DNA of 64,000 nt from Tricholoma matsutake (GCA_026075535.2 AP026545.1:4340001-4404000); one strand, 5' to 3'; positions 47,113 through 60,211 are shown, counted from the first letter of the stretch. Notes: generated by a model from the sequence alone, not told the origin. Translations and numbers: made by a program.

Positions 47113-49367
47113 CTAGCAAAGACGAATTCTACCCACAGATGGATCATGATCGCTGACCCTCGCTGAAAGTGTGGGTGACCAGTTGTTAACATGTATGTGT
47201 TCAAATTCAGTCCTGCGCTTCTTGATAGCATCAGAAACGAAGGCGTGATCCAGCTGTTCACAGTGCTGATCGAAAACATAACTGTATCGTTCAACAGGAG
47301 GGATTCCAGCGACCTCGTCGATGTCGGTGAGAACTTCAACCAATGACCGGTAGACAGTGCGAGTTTGGAGAAATTCATTGAAATCACCAGCGACAACAAT
47401 GTTAGCATGTTCGTCTTCGTCCAAGATTGATTGTACAAAGTCCTGAAAATGTAATCAACTATTTATCTTTGGCCGCTTCGAGTGCGAGTGGTAGGATGGG
47501 CGTACGGCCACAATTTCGACCTGATTAGTCCGTCGATCTATAACAGAATTGACCGGCGGCCTTGCATCTCCTTCGGTAGAACTGCTTCCTCCTTTCGAAC
47601 TGAGGTGCACGTTGATGGTGAAGAGTTGCTGTCCATGTGGAGTCATCCATGCTGCAACAAGTGGTTTGCGGGAGGAGTTCCAAGCATCATTGGTGGGATC
47701 GATGCGCCCAGGATTGAAGCTACAGGGAAAAAATCGTCATGAAGAACTATTAAGTAAGCATAAGTGACGGTCGGTACCTGAGCACTGGATTTTTTGGCCC
47801 AAGTTGAGATGAGATGACTTCCGTCTTGTCTAGGGCGCTTCCAGCTGGTGACCCAGGAGCAAGGCTCAACTTCTCTGGACGATATCTAGCTAATGGTTGA
47901 GCAGTGGATACATCACAAGACGGAACAATCTTACAGGTAAACCTGCCTGATGTTTCCTCCAGGTATGCCACCATCCTGCCCATCAACGGGGGCTATTTCA
48001 ACAAATTGATAAGTTACATTGCGTACTTGCGCAATGGCTTTAACCAGGTTAGTTAACGTGAGATTCGCATTGACGGTACCATCGTTCGTCTTGCCCGAAT
48101 TGTCCTGAATTTCTTGAATGAACATGATGTCAGGCGTGCGGAGGAAGTTTGCAATATGCATTGCGACTGTTGGCAAATGGGATGATGTCGGCGCCATGTT
48201 TTCGACCTGTCCCGAAACAACCTAAATCAATTTAACAATCGAGATGTGCTATCAAAGACGCACGTTGTAGTCGCCAAAAGTGAGGTCACATGAATTCCCG
48301 CCGCTGTCAGTCAAAGTTGTGGGGGGCACAGTAGGGTCTGGGGTGGAAATGACGGAAGGGGCCGTAAGAGGAAGGATGTAGTAAAAACCAAACCTTAGTA
48401 CATATATCAAGTAGATGACGACATGAAATCGCAAAGCACAACATACTGGTATGTCACAACTCCGGTAATGTCTCTAAGGCTCACACCAACAGCTACTGTG
48501 GGGTTCTTGGATTTGTCGAGAGGTGCACCGATGAGGATGGCTTCTGGGTTACCATCAGGGATCCCATCAGAACCTGTTCAAATCGATCTAATCAGATTGA
48601 CTACCCGAGAAGGTCCAGATTATACCAAAAGTCATCGTCAACCCTCCACGTCCATTTTTGCCAGTTACAGGCCAATCACCATGGACCCAGAATTCGCCAA
48701 ACCTGTTGGGGAAGCCAAGAGAAATGGGTTTGGGAACGACAACAAGCTGTCCCTCGAGACTCTCCCAGAAATCGAGGCCATATTTATCAGGCTGCAGAGT
48801 GGCATTACCGCTCTCAAGGAGAGTCACGTTGTTCGGTATTGACAAAAACCCGTCGGGGCCATCATCTAACGCAGTTAGTTTCTGCGTAGGTGGGCTCCTG
48901 TCTTTCCCAAGTATGATTGGCTCTACAGTGTTGTTTGAAGAAAGGACGACGATGTCAGTAGGTGATACGATTTCAGTAAGGAAGAGGTTGTTGGGAACTT
49001 CGGACGCCGAACGAAATTCGGAGACACGTCCGCTCAGCGAGATGAGGTCGTAAACCGAAACCTGATTCAGCACATTGGGTGAAGTTGAGTAGATAAAGAG
49101 TCCATTGGAAACTCTGATGTCGTCAACTGGGTCGCCAACTAGGTAAAACCCGTTCGATCCCTATTATACCATGATGAGATAACCACGAAAGTACATCAAG
49201 GACAACAAAATACATACCTTGGCAGTTACTATACCTGTTAAATTGTGAACGGTTTGACCTTTCAATGGGCTCTGAAACGCTGATCCCTGTATTTGGGTAA
49301 TCGTCGTCGGGGAAGCAGCAGCTATGTAGCTGGTGACAAACACAACGGAGTGCAGCCAATTTATCAT
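47113..49367 (-). CDS. Secreted endonuclease/exonuclease/phosphatase-family nuclease
   Basis: Likely an extracellular DNase/phosphodiesterase of the EEP (DNase I-like) fold. The first exon encodes a signal peptide (MINWLHSVVFVTSYIAAA). An N-terminal OB-like/nuclease-associated part follows (GSNGFYLVGDP, VYDLISLSGRVSEFR), then the EEP domain with its motifs in order: LTFGDYNV, PDIMFIQEIQDN (metal-binding Glu), INVHLSSKGG, VVAGDFNEF (Asp/Asn), and ARVSDHDPSVGRI (SDHDP catalytic His). The domain ends the protein at 47113. About 600 residues in about nine exons. All catalytic motifs are present and I see no defects. Similar proteins are common in saprotrophic and symbiotic fungi, probably for scavenging phosphate or nucleotides; that role is inference. 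Confidence 0.87.
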
Positions 49368-50340
49368 AGACTTGAAGACAACCGCAAAGTTGGGACTCTT
49401 ATTTAAGCACTTGAAGCATCGTGATCATTTACCTCGAAAAAAACGGCGGACGTGTAGCTTACCAGAGCATGAGCACATAAAATTGTCGCGCGGAACTGCA
49501 TTTCGGAAGGTAGTAGCGGGTATCGAGGTGTTATTCCTTTTAAAGTGGACCAGACGTTATCATGTTACCGTTGGAGACAAATGGCCAGAAGGAGCTCAGT
49601 TGCGCTTAAAATGAACGGTGGACGCAAAGAATGGGGCAACCAGACGAACCTCTGGGTCGAGGCAAGCCACTCACTGGCCTCTCCCAGGGTTCTACTTTTG
49701 GTACTCGTCGTGTTAGGTCACGTCTGGTCACGTGTAAGTATCGTGCGTTGGATTGAAGATATACTTATGGGTTCAACGTTAACGTTCAACAGCGATAGGT
49801 AGTACTCATAAAACAGAGTCCGCACTTGTGGTCCAAATTTACACAATACTACTCCAGTGACCACCTGGTGACCGTGTGGCAGAACCACTCCTGAATCCCC
49901 GAAGTAGGGGTCAAATGGATGTCCGAGTCAATTCGTCAGGATTTGATGTTGCTCGGAACACCTCGTCGGAAAAGGGCAAAGGCGCTATCCCAGCATATTC
50001 AATACACACTTACAGTCAGGATGTTATATCGTCCAACGAAGTTCCATTTCTTGGATGTGCGGCAAATATGACAGAGTCGGGACAACTAGGGCTCCAACGA
50101 TTTCTAGTCGACGGTGTGTTGGCTACAGCGACGCCTCGCACAAATAGGGAGCACAGAACGATATACGGAACCTAGTATGTCGTTCACCCCTTCTTTCCGC
50201 CAATGTGAGTCATAAAGAGACAGTGGGCAACCATCTGTCGGCGGACGGTTAAATCCGGACTGAATTGTCCTTCTTTGACAACGCTTGGAGATCTTGCTCT
50301 AATGAAACACAATCAGTAATATCTACGTAACGCCGCATCT
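49368..50340. other. Upstream region of the nuclease gene
   Basis: Contains the nuclease promoter. A 99-codon plus-strand frame (49876-50175) has no recognisable homology. CACGTG occurs near 49730 as a possible E-box-type site. Confidence 0.35.
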
Positions 50341-50963
50341 TCACTCACGAATGCCCCATACATGCGACCGTAGGTCTAAGAATTCTATACGATAATGTTA
50401 CGATTGTCTCGATGAGCAACACAGAACGATTGACTAACCAACGTGTAAACCATCCAGAAGTTTTTTCGTCTCGGCCCTGACTCTTGATATATCGTCTTTC
50501 GATACCGAAGTCTGATTCAAGGCTTTCAGGTCCTTTTCAATGGCCTCCATCCTCCTCATATGCGCGGATATCTGATATAACTATAATATCAGGACTATAT
50601 CAACTAGCAAGGTACAAATTATGTGACCTTCTCAGTGCTAAGTTGCAAAGTTTCGACACTAGACTGTAGTGCAGCCGAAGCTTGTTGATATTCTTCTAAT
50701 AAGTGATACGCAGCGAAAGATGACGCGAGTGAAAATCCAAACAAGAAGCCGACAATTCTAAGATGAGCCTCAGCTTTGGACACCATTAACAAGGAGTCTG
50801 CATACCCTCCACGGAAACCACCGATCGGTTTCTTTTGCGGTTGGGTAGGGCCGAGGTTGGGTGCTGCTTCGTTCCTCAACGTACGACTGGTGGAAATCAA
50901 ACGAGTCTGTACATATCGTGGCAGATTACGGGCAGGGGAAAGGTAGCGCACAGCGGACGCCAT
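50341..50963 (-). CDS. Small mitochondrial-type protein: one TM segment plus coiled coil
   Basis: About 155 residues in four exons. The ATG at 50963 opens an Arg/Ser-rich presequence (MASAVRYLSPARNLPRYVQT, then RLISTSRTLRN) typical of mitochondrial import. A Gly-rich junction leads to a membrane helix (IVGFLFGFSLASSFAAYHLL), then a helical region (EEYQQASAALQSSVETLQLS), MRRMEAIEKDLKAL, and an end reading VDLRSHVWGIRE. Splices keep frame at each intron; the last uses GTTAGT after the Val codon. The frame is open upstream to 51248, so a longer start is possible. The layout recalls inner-membrane assembly or contact-site factors, but I do not recognise a named family. Confidence 0.65.
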
Positions 50964-51307
50964 GGACTCTGGAGGTCGGACGATCGTCGCGTTCAATCCC
51001 GATGCACTGCCGTTCCCAGGCTTGTGATTGGCCACTTCAGAATCGCTTAGGGCCTCAAACTCTAAGGCTTTTAAAGTATTTAGATCGTGTCTCCTTGCTA
51101 GACTCGTAGTAACCACTCCCTCGTATACATGAGCGAGCGTCGATGTATATAGAGACCGGTCTATCTCCTTGCCACCTTCAGTGTTGCAAAACGTTAACCG
51201 CAATTTACCTAACCTCCTACATCCTTTGAAGCCAACTTTCATGCTCAAATTCCATACAAGTGCTGGTTAAGAACGTTAAGTAGTTGTCTTATCCAAAACT
51301 AAGCTCA

Positions 51308-53065
51308 TTAATATATATATATAAACTCATCGTTCTGCCGATCCGTCAAATCCAAAAACGCATTATCCCCAAGTCTCGGCTCCCCCTCCCCAAATCCCTC
51401 CTCCTCACTCTTATATTTCTCATCCATACTTCGGTCATGGAAATCCGCCATTTTACCATTCGCTATGCGTCTCTTCCCCTGCAGCCTATTCAACACCAGC
51501 AAATTCGTAGCCTGGATCAACACGACCGCCACAAGCGCCACGAATATCCCCAGCACAGCGCGCAAGCCGGGATGATAGGACGGCGCGTCCACGGCGTTGA
51601 AGAGTAATGGGCCGATGATGTTGCCGGCTGAGGAACCGGCGTTGTACAAAGACATGATGATTGATTTCTTCGTGGAGCCGGCTGTGTTACCCACGATCCA
51701 GGAGACAATGAGTGGGTTGCCGCCAAAGAGGAAGGCCAGGAGGTAGTACGCTGCGAGTAAGGCAGCCTGGTTCGATTTCTTGCGCGGGAGGACGTATAGC
51801 ATTGTGAGCCCCGCAACAACAGGGAGTATGAGCGTGATGAGGACAGGGAACTTGAGACGTGATTTTTGGGCAGCGTAAGAGGCGAAAATGATGATGATGA
51901 TTTGGACAGCGCCGAAAGGCATGTTGAGCAAGGAGGTGGTGTACCTGTCGAAGCCCAGGCCGGAGAGGATGAGCGGGCCGAAGGTGTTGGTCACAGCGGC
52001 ACCGACGTTTAGGAGTAGGGACATGCCTACCCAAATGTAGGTTTTAGGCTCGATGGCGGCTTCAAGGACGTGTGGCCACTTGAACTCGCGAGAGCCTATG
52101 CCGGTTTGGTTGGCACGGAGGCGCTCGACAGCTTGGACGCGTTCGTGTTCTGTCAGGAAGCGGGCGGCGGCGACATCGTTGTCGAGTTTCCAGTAAATGA
52201 AGGGGGCACTTACGATGGTGACGAGTCCAACAAAGAGGAAGATGCTGGCGGGAAGTTAGCTGATGTAGGTAATGAGGGATGGCGTAGACATACATCTGCC
52301 AGGAGCGCAGAACGTGGGGAGGAATGCGGCCGAGGCCGTAAGAGAGCGCTGAACCGATGATGGTTGCAGCTCCGTTTGTGCTATACCACGCCGCGACACG
52401 AATAGGCTGCTCAGCACGACGATACCACTGGGCAGTGATAATACTGAAGAGCGGTAGACAACCAGCTTCGAAGAGACCAAGGAAGAAACGAGCAGCAAGC
52501 AAGCTCGAGTAAGTATGGGATGCAGCCATTGAAGCCTGTGCGATGCCCCATCCGAGAAGAAGAGCTGGCATGAGGATCCTATGTGGGACTTTGACAATGA
52601 GAATAGAAGAAAATGGCTGCCATGCTAGTTGTGCGATGGCTGAGATGGAGCCGAGGAAAGAATATTGATTTCCTGTAAGGCCAACGTCTTTTTGCAGGCC
52701 GAAGATGGCACCATAGCCCAAAGCTGATTTGTCGAGGATCTGGAAAGGATCAGCCAAGTTCTCATGACACGAGTGGGTGATGTATACCTGGAGGAAGTAA
52801 ACCCAGACAAGGATAGTAAGGATGACTTTGTCAGTCTTTCGGCGGATACGTTTACTCTGTTGGGAACATCATAAAGACGTTTTTGCACAAGACGGGAAGA
52901 AATACAACATACATCCTCATCTGTTAGTGGGATGCGCTCACCTCCCACAAGAGCGAGACCACGATCTCCGTGCACCTTCATGGCATCATATCGACCATCC
53001 ACTTTCACATCTTCTGCATGATCAGCAGATGTTTTTTCTTCGTACGAGCTGAGACCTATCGCCAT
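51308..53065 (-). CDS. MFS transporter, allantoate permease (Dal5/Tna1) type
   Basis: Proton-coupled uptake of a small organic anion; relatives carry allantoate, nicotinate, pantothenate or biotin, so the substrate is not predictable here. Four exons, about 500 residues. A hydrophilic N-terminus (MAIGLSSYEEKTSADHAEDV) precedes RIRRKTDKVILTILVWVYFL and the first helix. The family signature follows: ILDKSALGYGAIFGLQKDVG, LLAARFFLGLFEAGCLPLFS, QWYRRAEQPIRVAAWYSTNG, then TYIWVGMSLLLNVGAAVTNT, FGPLILSGLGFDRYTTSLLN and IVGNTAGSTKKSIIMSLYNA. It ends with a charged cytoplasmic tail to 51308. All 12 helices seem present and there are no defects. It diverges from sequence toward POP1. Confidence 0.9.
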
Positions 53066-54584
53066 TTCAGTTCTTGCTTTAGCGATGTACGTCTGACAGA
53101 AGAAAATGGGATGGCATACGAGGAAGACGGAATATTTGTAGTCGTTCCCTTCATCTGCATCCGTGCATCAAGCCAGTTCTCTTGATCCCACAGGAGCTGA
53201 ACGACCACTAAATTAGCGGCGAGCTGATACCTGCTGATACTACCTCGGCCAAGCGGGGACAAGTCTTGCGGCTTACACTCGGATAGATCTCCGTGTATGT
53301 TCCTAAATCTCAGGACTAAGAAATCTATGGTATCCATGTGACGAAAGAGGTGATGTACAGCTGACTCGGTATAGAAATTTTACCAAAGTAGCAACTAACA
53401 AAGCCTATTTTAGCCTATTGTATTTGTACTTAAGGTACAAATAATCATCGCTGGTGCAATCGTTACTACATAGCATAACTAGCTTTAACCGTTTGGAATG
53501 AAAGACGCGACCCCGAGTGCCTGCCAAGCCATCATGTTCTCGGCACGGTTTAATTTCCCCCTTCCTTCCAACAACCGCGCAGTGACCTTTTTTTTTATAA
53601 ATACCTCGTCTAGGAACGTAAAGCCTTCCTGGCAAGCTTCGGTACTCGCCCCTCATCTCGTCGACGCATGGCTGGGTCATACTATTCTGTTCAAGTGGCA
53701 GTCCTTGTGATGGGAGGGAGAATAAGTATATTGTGTGAGTGATACCTCCGTGTGAATGTACCGGCGCGCGGAAAAAGTAGAAAAACTATTTGGACCAAGT
53801 GACCATATACCGCAGCCATTGCTATATTTATATAGAGTTTGCGCCGTTCAAAGTTGTGAATTGTAATTGTTGTATGGTTTGGATCTGTATGGTGACTTGA
53901 GTAGTACACAAGAGAATTCTGCTGGTATCCATGAACTGTGAATACAGAAGAGACATGACGGGATTGCTACGTCGGATGGCCACCAGGAAGTTCACCTTTT
54001 TAGGCAAACTAAAAACTGTCGAGATTTGTGATTTCAGGATCAGGACTGAAATCAAGAGCATAATTTCAGTGAAGATTTTATCATCTCAGGCCACCACAGT
54101 GGCAGCACCACCTGAAATGGGGAAGTTTCAAATTTCATGATCAGGAACAATCTCAGAGAACTTACTAAAATTGTAAATTTAGGCACACGTCATTGACATC
54201 ATTGACTAAAGTTACCGTGTAGACTGGTCCGTATACCACTGCATCTGCTGTCATCAGGTAGCTAGCTCTGTTCAAATACAGGCCTTCTGTAGCGTAAGAG
54301 ACTATATTAGTGCAAACACATGTTATTTGCTTGCATCTAGGGTTGTTGATCACATAAATCTATTTCACTTCCTCCTGGCCTCATAGCCTCATCTTCCCAT
54401 TGTTACTTGTATGACCTACAGGAATGTAGCAACACCGGACAATCAGTAACAAATGTGATTGTTCGGTGGGAAACAAGTCCTGGGTCCCCATGGCCAATTC
54501 CAACACTCTACCACATGACGTAGTTCTTCGCAACTCTAAGGGCTATAGTAAGTAGTGACAATGATGACTTTCCACATATCCAGG
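53066..54584. other. Intergenic region upstream of the MFS gene
   Basis: About 1.5 kb with the MFS promoter and no supported gene. A poly-T run with TTTATAAATA near 53587-53602 is a possible TATA-type element on the plus strand but no gene follows it. Confidence 0.4.
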
Positions 54585-55186
54585 CCTGCGTCGATCAGCT
54601 TGAAAGAGCCATCTGTGACTATCAGCATTCACTTAAGCCGGCAACCGTTGCAGAAAACCCCCGTCATGAGTATTCCTGAGTAATCAACGAGAACATACTT
54701 GATGCAAGGTTTTTGAACGTCCCCAGCGACTCACCGAACTTCTCAGCGAGCAATAAGCCAGGCCTCCTTATCCAAACACTTCTTATCCACCGAGCCCAAT
54801 CCTGAGGAAAGGGCCTCAAGGGCTGCCGTCTACTGATATAGATCGTTAAGATTCTTATTGAAGCCCTCAACGGCAGCCCGCTGACCGCCGCGACCAACAC
54901 CATCCTGACAGAGGTAGTCTTCGAGCTGTTGATCTTCGAGCATCATTTATCACAAGTCAACTATCGCCTGGCAAAATACGGTGAACGACACCACCACACA
55001 GCGACCTCGACGATGTGTGCTTGAGCAAAAAATGGTCGTCGTCATGAACAGTTCCTAGGTTCTCTAAAATCTTGGGGAAATCAGCGACAGGGCCGCCGTC
55101 TGATCCGCCTTCAGACTTATCATATGAAGAAGTCATGCCGCTGTCTAGCGGAAATACCAGCGAGGAAGGTCTCGCACAACAGAAGT
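54585..55186 (+). pseudogene. Relic coding frame, family not identified
   Basis: One reading frame gives coherent protein sequence through several stops: ACVDQLERAICDYQHSLKPA, ILDARFLNVPSDSPNFSAS, KPGLLIQTLLIHRAQS, IVKILIEALNGSPLTAATN, VFELLIFEHHLSQVNYRLAK, ending RRHEQFLGSLKSW. Stops are TGA near 54678, TGA near 54801, TAG near 54838 and TGA near 55021. The codon-like composition suggests an old basidiomycete-specific gene or transposon gene. It ends just before POP1. Confidence 0.45.
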
Positions 55187-55289
55187 TAACGGATAATGAT
55201 ATTTGTACTTGTGTACATCGAAAGCCGAAAGTTCAACTTTCCAGACATAACCAAATGTGGCACCAGACTACTGACTCGGGAAAGTTATA

Positions 55290-58200
55290 ATGCCACCAAA
55301 GCGAAAGAATGATGCCGGAGACGAGAAACCATCCGAACGAAAGAAGCAAAAGCTTGCATTCGCGAGAACGATCGCTGTGCAGCCTGTGAACACGGTCTCT
55401 TCTACCCAAAATGCCTCGACTTCGGTGCCGAAAAGTGGTGCGTGTAGATTCTCTTACTACTGAACTGACAATATTCTAGACACTTCATGAAGGTTTACAC
55501 CGACTACCCAGTGCGATTGACGTGGAGAGATTTGCTGAGGTATATTTTAAGTCTATGCATCGATCGGTTTTGCGGTCTCAATTGATACATAGGCCAGAAG
55601 TTTTGAGATCGATGCCATGCAAACTGCGATTAAAAATGCAAGGTAGACAAGTCAACATTAATGGACCTACGTGACTGAATCTTAGATCGCTTTCAGTGGG
55701 AGCTCGACTTCACGAGCCTGGCAGGCACTGCCTCGACACCTTCGTCGCAGAGCTGCCAGTCATGATGTCCGTCGTGTCCCCACTCGCCTCCGTGACAAAG
55801 CTCGTACCGAGGTAAGTGCTACAATCGTATCATTGGTTTTAGCTGCTTCACTTCACCTTTAGATGGACCCTGTTCGAAAGAAGATATTGGGTCGTTCAAT
55901 GCCTAAACGAGGGAAAGCGAAACGCCTAAGCCGTTCTGAATTGTTCTTGAAGCGTCAACGTATGTCTGCAATGCTGTCGTGGTCGAACCTATTGCGACAG
56001 TAACATCAGGTGACAAGCTTTGGCTGGAATCGCATTTGTGGCACGCAAAACGTATGAAAATGGAAAATATGTGGGGATATAGACTGGTGCGGCAGAGATA
56101 GTGTGAATCAAATCTTCTCATTCATCGATGCGCTGGTCAGGCAGTTCACCCTACTGAGAAAGCTTTTCGTCCATCTCATCGAGCCTCTTTGCATGGATCA
56201 ATTCTTCACGACGCATCGTATCACTCTCTCATTGAGCTGAAAGGTCCCGAGCGTATTCTCAGAACCATTTTGGAAGCTTGTTGTGACCCACAAGTCCAGG
56301 GTCCAGGCGCCAAAAGGTATGTATGTGATGATGTCTCCGTTCTTGCAGCTCACCTCAATGTTAGATATACCACCGGTTCACGTGCTTTGGAGACACACAT
56401 CTACAAACCAGGGTCGTATCCATTTGACCTCATCGCACCTATCTCCGTCATATGGAAGCCCTTGACATGCATTTCCTCATCCACAGAAGATTGCTCAACA
56501 GGCAAGGCGCAAGCTCCCAAAAACAGGTCTCAAAAGAATGCTGCAAAACAGAGAAGGAAAGGGAAAGGAAAGGAAATGGATAGCGCTCAACCAGATTGTG
56601 AGGCGACTAGAGTAGTCTGGCTTCGATCGCATCCTTCTGTCTTCAACGAAGTCTTCTCTTCACTACAGGCTGCTGCTTCATCGGTGTTGGATGCCGCAAA
56701 ACGCAGCATGGGAGAAGAAGAAAAAGATATTGATGTTCAATTATCCGACCTCAGAGGCCAGATCAATGTCTTCGAGATCATGGGTCCGAAGTCCAGCCAG
56801 GTTCTCAAAGGTGCTTTAAACCCTGTTCCTCAGGATCATAGAACAGAATTCACTCAGGTCATTAATGCATTTTTTCTCGTCTTGTCATGATGTTAACATA
56901 TATAAACCTAAAGTTCTGGAAAGCCCTGACAGACGTGCAAACCACCGGTTCAATACCTCGTGGAATGATAGTAGGGTTCAAAGTAAATGACCCGCGACTC
57001 AAGTAAGCCTTTCTTGTGCAACCTATTATATAGTGTCTCAACTATGCTTAGATTCCCGCCGAAGAATGCAAAACCCAAACCATCAGACTCAGACCATGCG
57101 GCAGCTACGATAACAACGTTTCCCTCGGCCACATTAGCGCAGAGCGAGATATGGGATGACACCACCAGGAACGCACTCTTAACGCCTCGATATAAAAAGA
57201 AGGATTTGGACGAGCGACGATCAAAAGTATAAGCTAACTGTTACAGTTAGAAGATTATGTGCTCATGGCTATTCATTATCTAGAACCTTGTTCCAGGTAC
57301 TCCTTTAAAACCCCTTCGCCAAGACGATCGCATTCCTGTCCTTTTGATCCAACGGTCGCTCGAATGTTCTGCTTCCGAGAGCCAAAGTATACACGGTTGG
57401 ACGCTGATAATACCTGCCGGCTGGTCAATGGCCTTTTTCAGTTCCCTCATTTTCACTGGCACGCGCGTTGGCGGCCAACGCGAGCGCCAAACTCAAGCAT
57501 TCGAGGCAGGGACGGCCTACTTCCCACGGGACTACCCATCATCTTCAGGTTATGATATATATGCTACTGCGAGAGAGCAAGAAGAAAGAGCGAGGTGGGA
57601 GCGTAAGCCTCCTGCAAAGCGACCAAACTTTGAGAAATTGGAGACGAGAAGTCCATGGAAAGCAGATTGGCACGTTGTTCTCGGGCTACAGAGCACGGAT
57701 GCAGGGGAAGAAGGGTTTGTCACTACACAGAGAGAGGAGCCAGTACTTGAAGTGCAGGAGGGTATGAAGCCATGGTTACTTCGGGGCAGCGAGGTGTCCA
57801 GCATCTTGTCAAATGTGTCGAAGTTGTTCAACCATGCCGCAGGACTTCTTCAGGAAATCAACCGATTACGATTGAAACGAAGCCATGATCCGCTTGATGG
57901 ATCTATTAAGGCTGAACAGCTATTGAAGGCAGCGCTTGTATCTGTTCGAGTGACGATGTGCAAGAGAGGTGCACCAGATGATTTGGCTCTCATCTACTCG
58001 ATGGCAGATGACGAGGTGAAGAAGTGGGAAAAGGCTCTGCAAAAAGCTAGGAATATTAGAGTGGCACTTGATGAAGAGACTGTAGAAGAGGTTGAGGTAC
58101 TTCTGGACAATCACAGGCTGGATCTGAGGCTGACAAGATTAATACAGCTCTCGGGAATCAAACCTCCAAGCTCATCAATTGTAGGCTATGTAACCACTGG

Positions 58201-58445
58201 GCATTTTTCGCTTTCACAAGGTGAAGGCTTTGCAATTGGCGCACTGACAGTGGTCCGACTGCTCGAACTGCAAGAGCAGAGTCACAGGTTAGTTTGGTGT
58301 CTTTTCAATGCTTATGTTTTCATACCCGGAACATTCCAGACTGTACCCAAATGCGACATGCAAGACCCCACCCCTTATGGTCAAGGTGCGCAATGGTAAC
58401 ACCCAGCAATGTCGTGCTGCGTACGTGGAGATACTGAACACCTGA
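55290..58445 (+). CDS. POP1: RNase P/MRP protein subunit POP1
   Basis: The largest protein subunit of the nuclear ribonucleases that mature tRNA 5' ends (RNase P) and cut pre-rRNA (RNase MRP). About 860 residues in about 12 exons. The N-terminus is basic (MPPKRKNDAGDEKPSERKKQ), then the POP1 domain: SAIDVERFAEARSFEIDAMQ, RAWQALPRHLRRRAASHDVR, RVPTRLRDKARTEMDPVRKK, and after an intron LWLESHLWHAKRMKMENMWG and PTEKAFRPSHRASLHGSILH. A charged insert lies at 56490-56590. The POPLD domain follows: QSIHGWTLIIPAGWSMAFFS near 57380, FEAGTAYFPRDYPSS near 57500. The C-terminal domain has SSIVGYVTTGHFSLSQGEGF near 58180 and ends CRAAYVEIL after a last intron at about 58288-58339. All parts are present. 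It is convergent with the Borealin gene, 188 bp apart. Confidence 0.95.
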
Positions 58446-58632
58446 CTGCCATTGTCGACTTGATACTGAGTTTGAGTGATACAAGCAGAACAATACACAT
58501 TCATGCTGTTTTCTACAATTGAGGATGATAAATAATGGAATGCCACGAGATCAAGAAATTGTGCAGGATAAATATAAGAAGCGTTCAGCAAGATGACAAA
58601 ATAAAGAGGAAAGCATTGTCCCTGCGAAGATT

Positions 58633-60211
58633 TTATCTGATTTTCCATTTGTCGACAGCGGCCTGCACCAATCGTCCCATTTCTGCCCTTGCATGCTTCT
58701 TGGCACTATCAGTAATGCCATCCAGGGCATCCAATGTCCCGGGTGACGTTTGCAAAGGATCAAATTCGAGAAGATGCCCGTCCTTCATTGGGATCGCTAC
58801 AAGCGCCGAGAATGACCGCGAATGATTCGGTCTGGGAGTCGTGTGTGCATTCAGGTTTGACACATCAGGAGGAATGGATTGTGAATGAGATGCTGGGAGG
58901 GGTGGGGGATAAAGAGAGTCAGACGGCAGTCGGGGCTGTGAATTTGGATGATAATGCACGGACTGGGAATTTTCCCTGGAATGTGCAGATGATGTAGGTT
59001 GAGATGAACCAGTGAAGAGGCTGGCTTGTGAGTTAGTCCGTGAATGCATTCCGTTTAAACTTCCTGGGAATGCCACTGATGGATCTCGTCGGATAACGAT
59101 GCTGCTCTTCGATCGCTTCAGTGTACGAGGTTCACCAACCCCATTTACCTTGATGCTATCATTTCCATCGTTTCCATCTTCTTCGTCACTGGTTGTGTCG
59201 GCCATTCCCATACCCCTGAACCAACCCATACCATATTCATATGGGTTCGCAAGTGGGGAACCATTCATGCTGAGCATGTTCTCGTCTGTTCTGGGCAGGC
59301 GCAGTGTTGGGGGAGGTACGCCGTCTTGGCTACCTGGATAAATTGGTGTTTTTGGAGGTAATGAAGGGTTGAAAGTCGAGCTGGAGAGCACGCGTGGCTG
59401 AATGGTGGAGCCCTGCCGCCCAGTCGGGTGTTTCGCAGGTGAAGTCGGGCGAGAGGGCGGTCGTTGTGATTGCGCTGTATACGCGAAGTTGCTGTTGAAC
59501 GGCGGTTTGAGTTTGTAAGGACTTGGAGAAGGAGGAACGCGTCCCATCGTACGTGACTTACGAAGATCAATAGTGAGTTACAGAAAAGCGGGCTTAGATG
59601 GTTCACATACTGTACCGGGCGTCTTGTTTCTTGCTGGAAAAAGACGCGCACGCTGCGCAGTGCCAGGACCTGTTGACGAACCAGCCATCTTTTTGGGCGA
59701 CTGAGCAGTTCGCGCTAAGAAAGAGTTGGGATCAGTGGGTAGGATAGGAACTCGGGAGCCTGACCGTTCTTTGGGGCTTTGGAGGAATCGTGGTCCTTAC
59801 TGTCAACACTATCGACCTCCTGACTAGCCACCCATTTCCTCTTCCTGGCAACTTTATCAAGCTCGCCTAACGTACCCTCCCCACCGGCTGCTACGAACTT
59901 TTCCTTCTGGAATCCCCTCAGTGCGGCCTGGACGTTTCCATTGTATTTCTCTCCGAACTCACGCATCTTCATATTTCGGACTTGCTTCGGTATCCGTGAC
60001 ACCTGGCCCTCCTGATGCATATTAAAGTTTTCGAGACGATCCGAAAGCCATGATTCAAACTGGCGGGTACGATGGGCAACTGAACATGATATCAGATTGT
60101 GTCTTTTTTAGCTTTCTTTACAAGGCTGTTCAAACCTTCAATATCAAGGTTGGCCAATAGGTGTTGTTTTTCTTCCTCTGTGTACTTCCTCTTTGCGTGT
60201 GGAAGATTCAT
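58633..60211 (-). CDS. Borealin/Nbl1-like chromosomal passenger complex subunit
   Basis: Borealin links Survivin and INCENP and targets Aurora B kinase to centromeres. The protein is about 460 residues in four exons. The N-terminal Borealin helix domain is clear: KRKYTEEEKQHLLANLDIE, then after an intron RTRQFESWLSDRLENFNM, GQVSRIPKQVRNMKMREFGE and YNGNVQAALRGFQKEKFVAA. The middle is long, Ser/Pro-rich and likely disordered with basic runs (SPKKMAG, RARLFPARNK), and the C-terminus is helical (FDPLQTSPGTLDALDGITDS, RAEMGRLVQAAVDKWK). Fission yeast Nbl1 is much shorter; this longer form is like other basidiomycetes and animals. Its start is 154 bp from the divergent ERG26 gene. Confidence 0.85.

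Noticed and set aside
49876..50175. 99-codon open frame (+)
   Set aside because: No recognisable homology, no splice-linked neighbours and it lies in a promoter-like region.
51517..52034. His/Arg/Pro-rich frames inside the MFS gene
   Set aside because: Shadow frames of a GC-rich coding exon whose own frame is a clear transporter.
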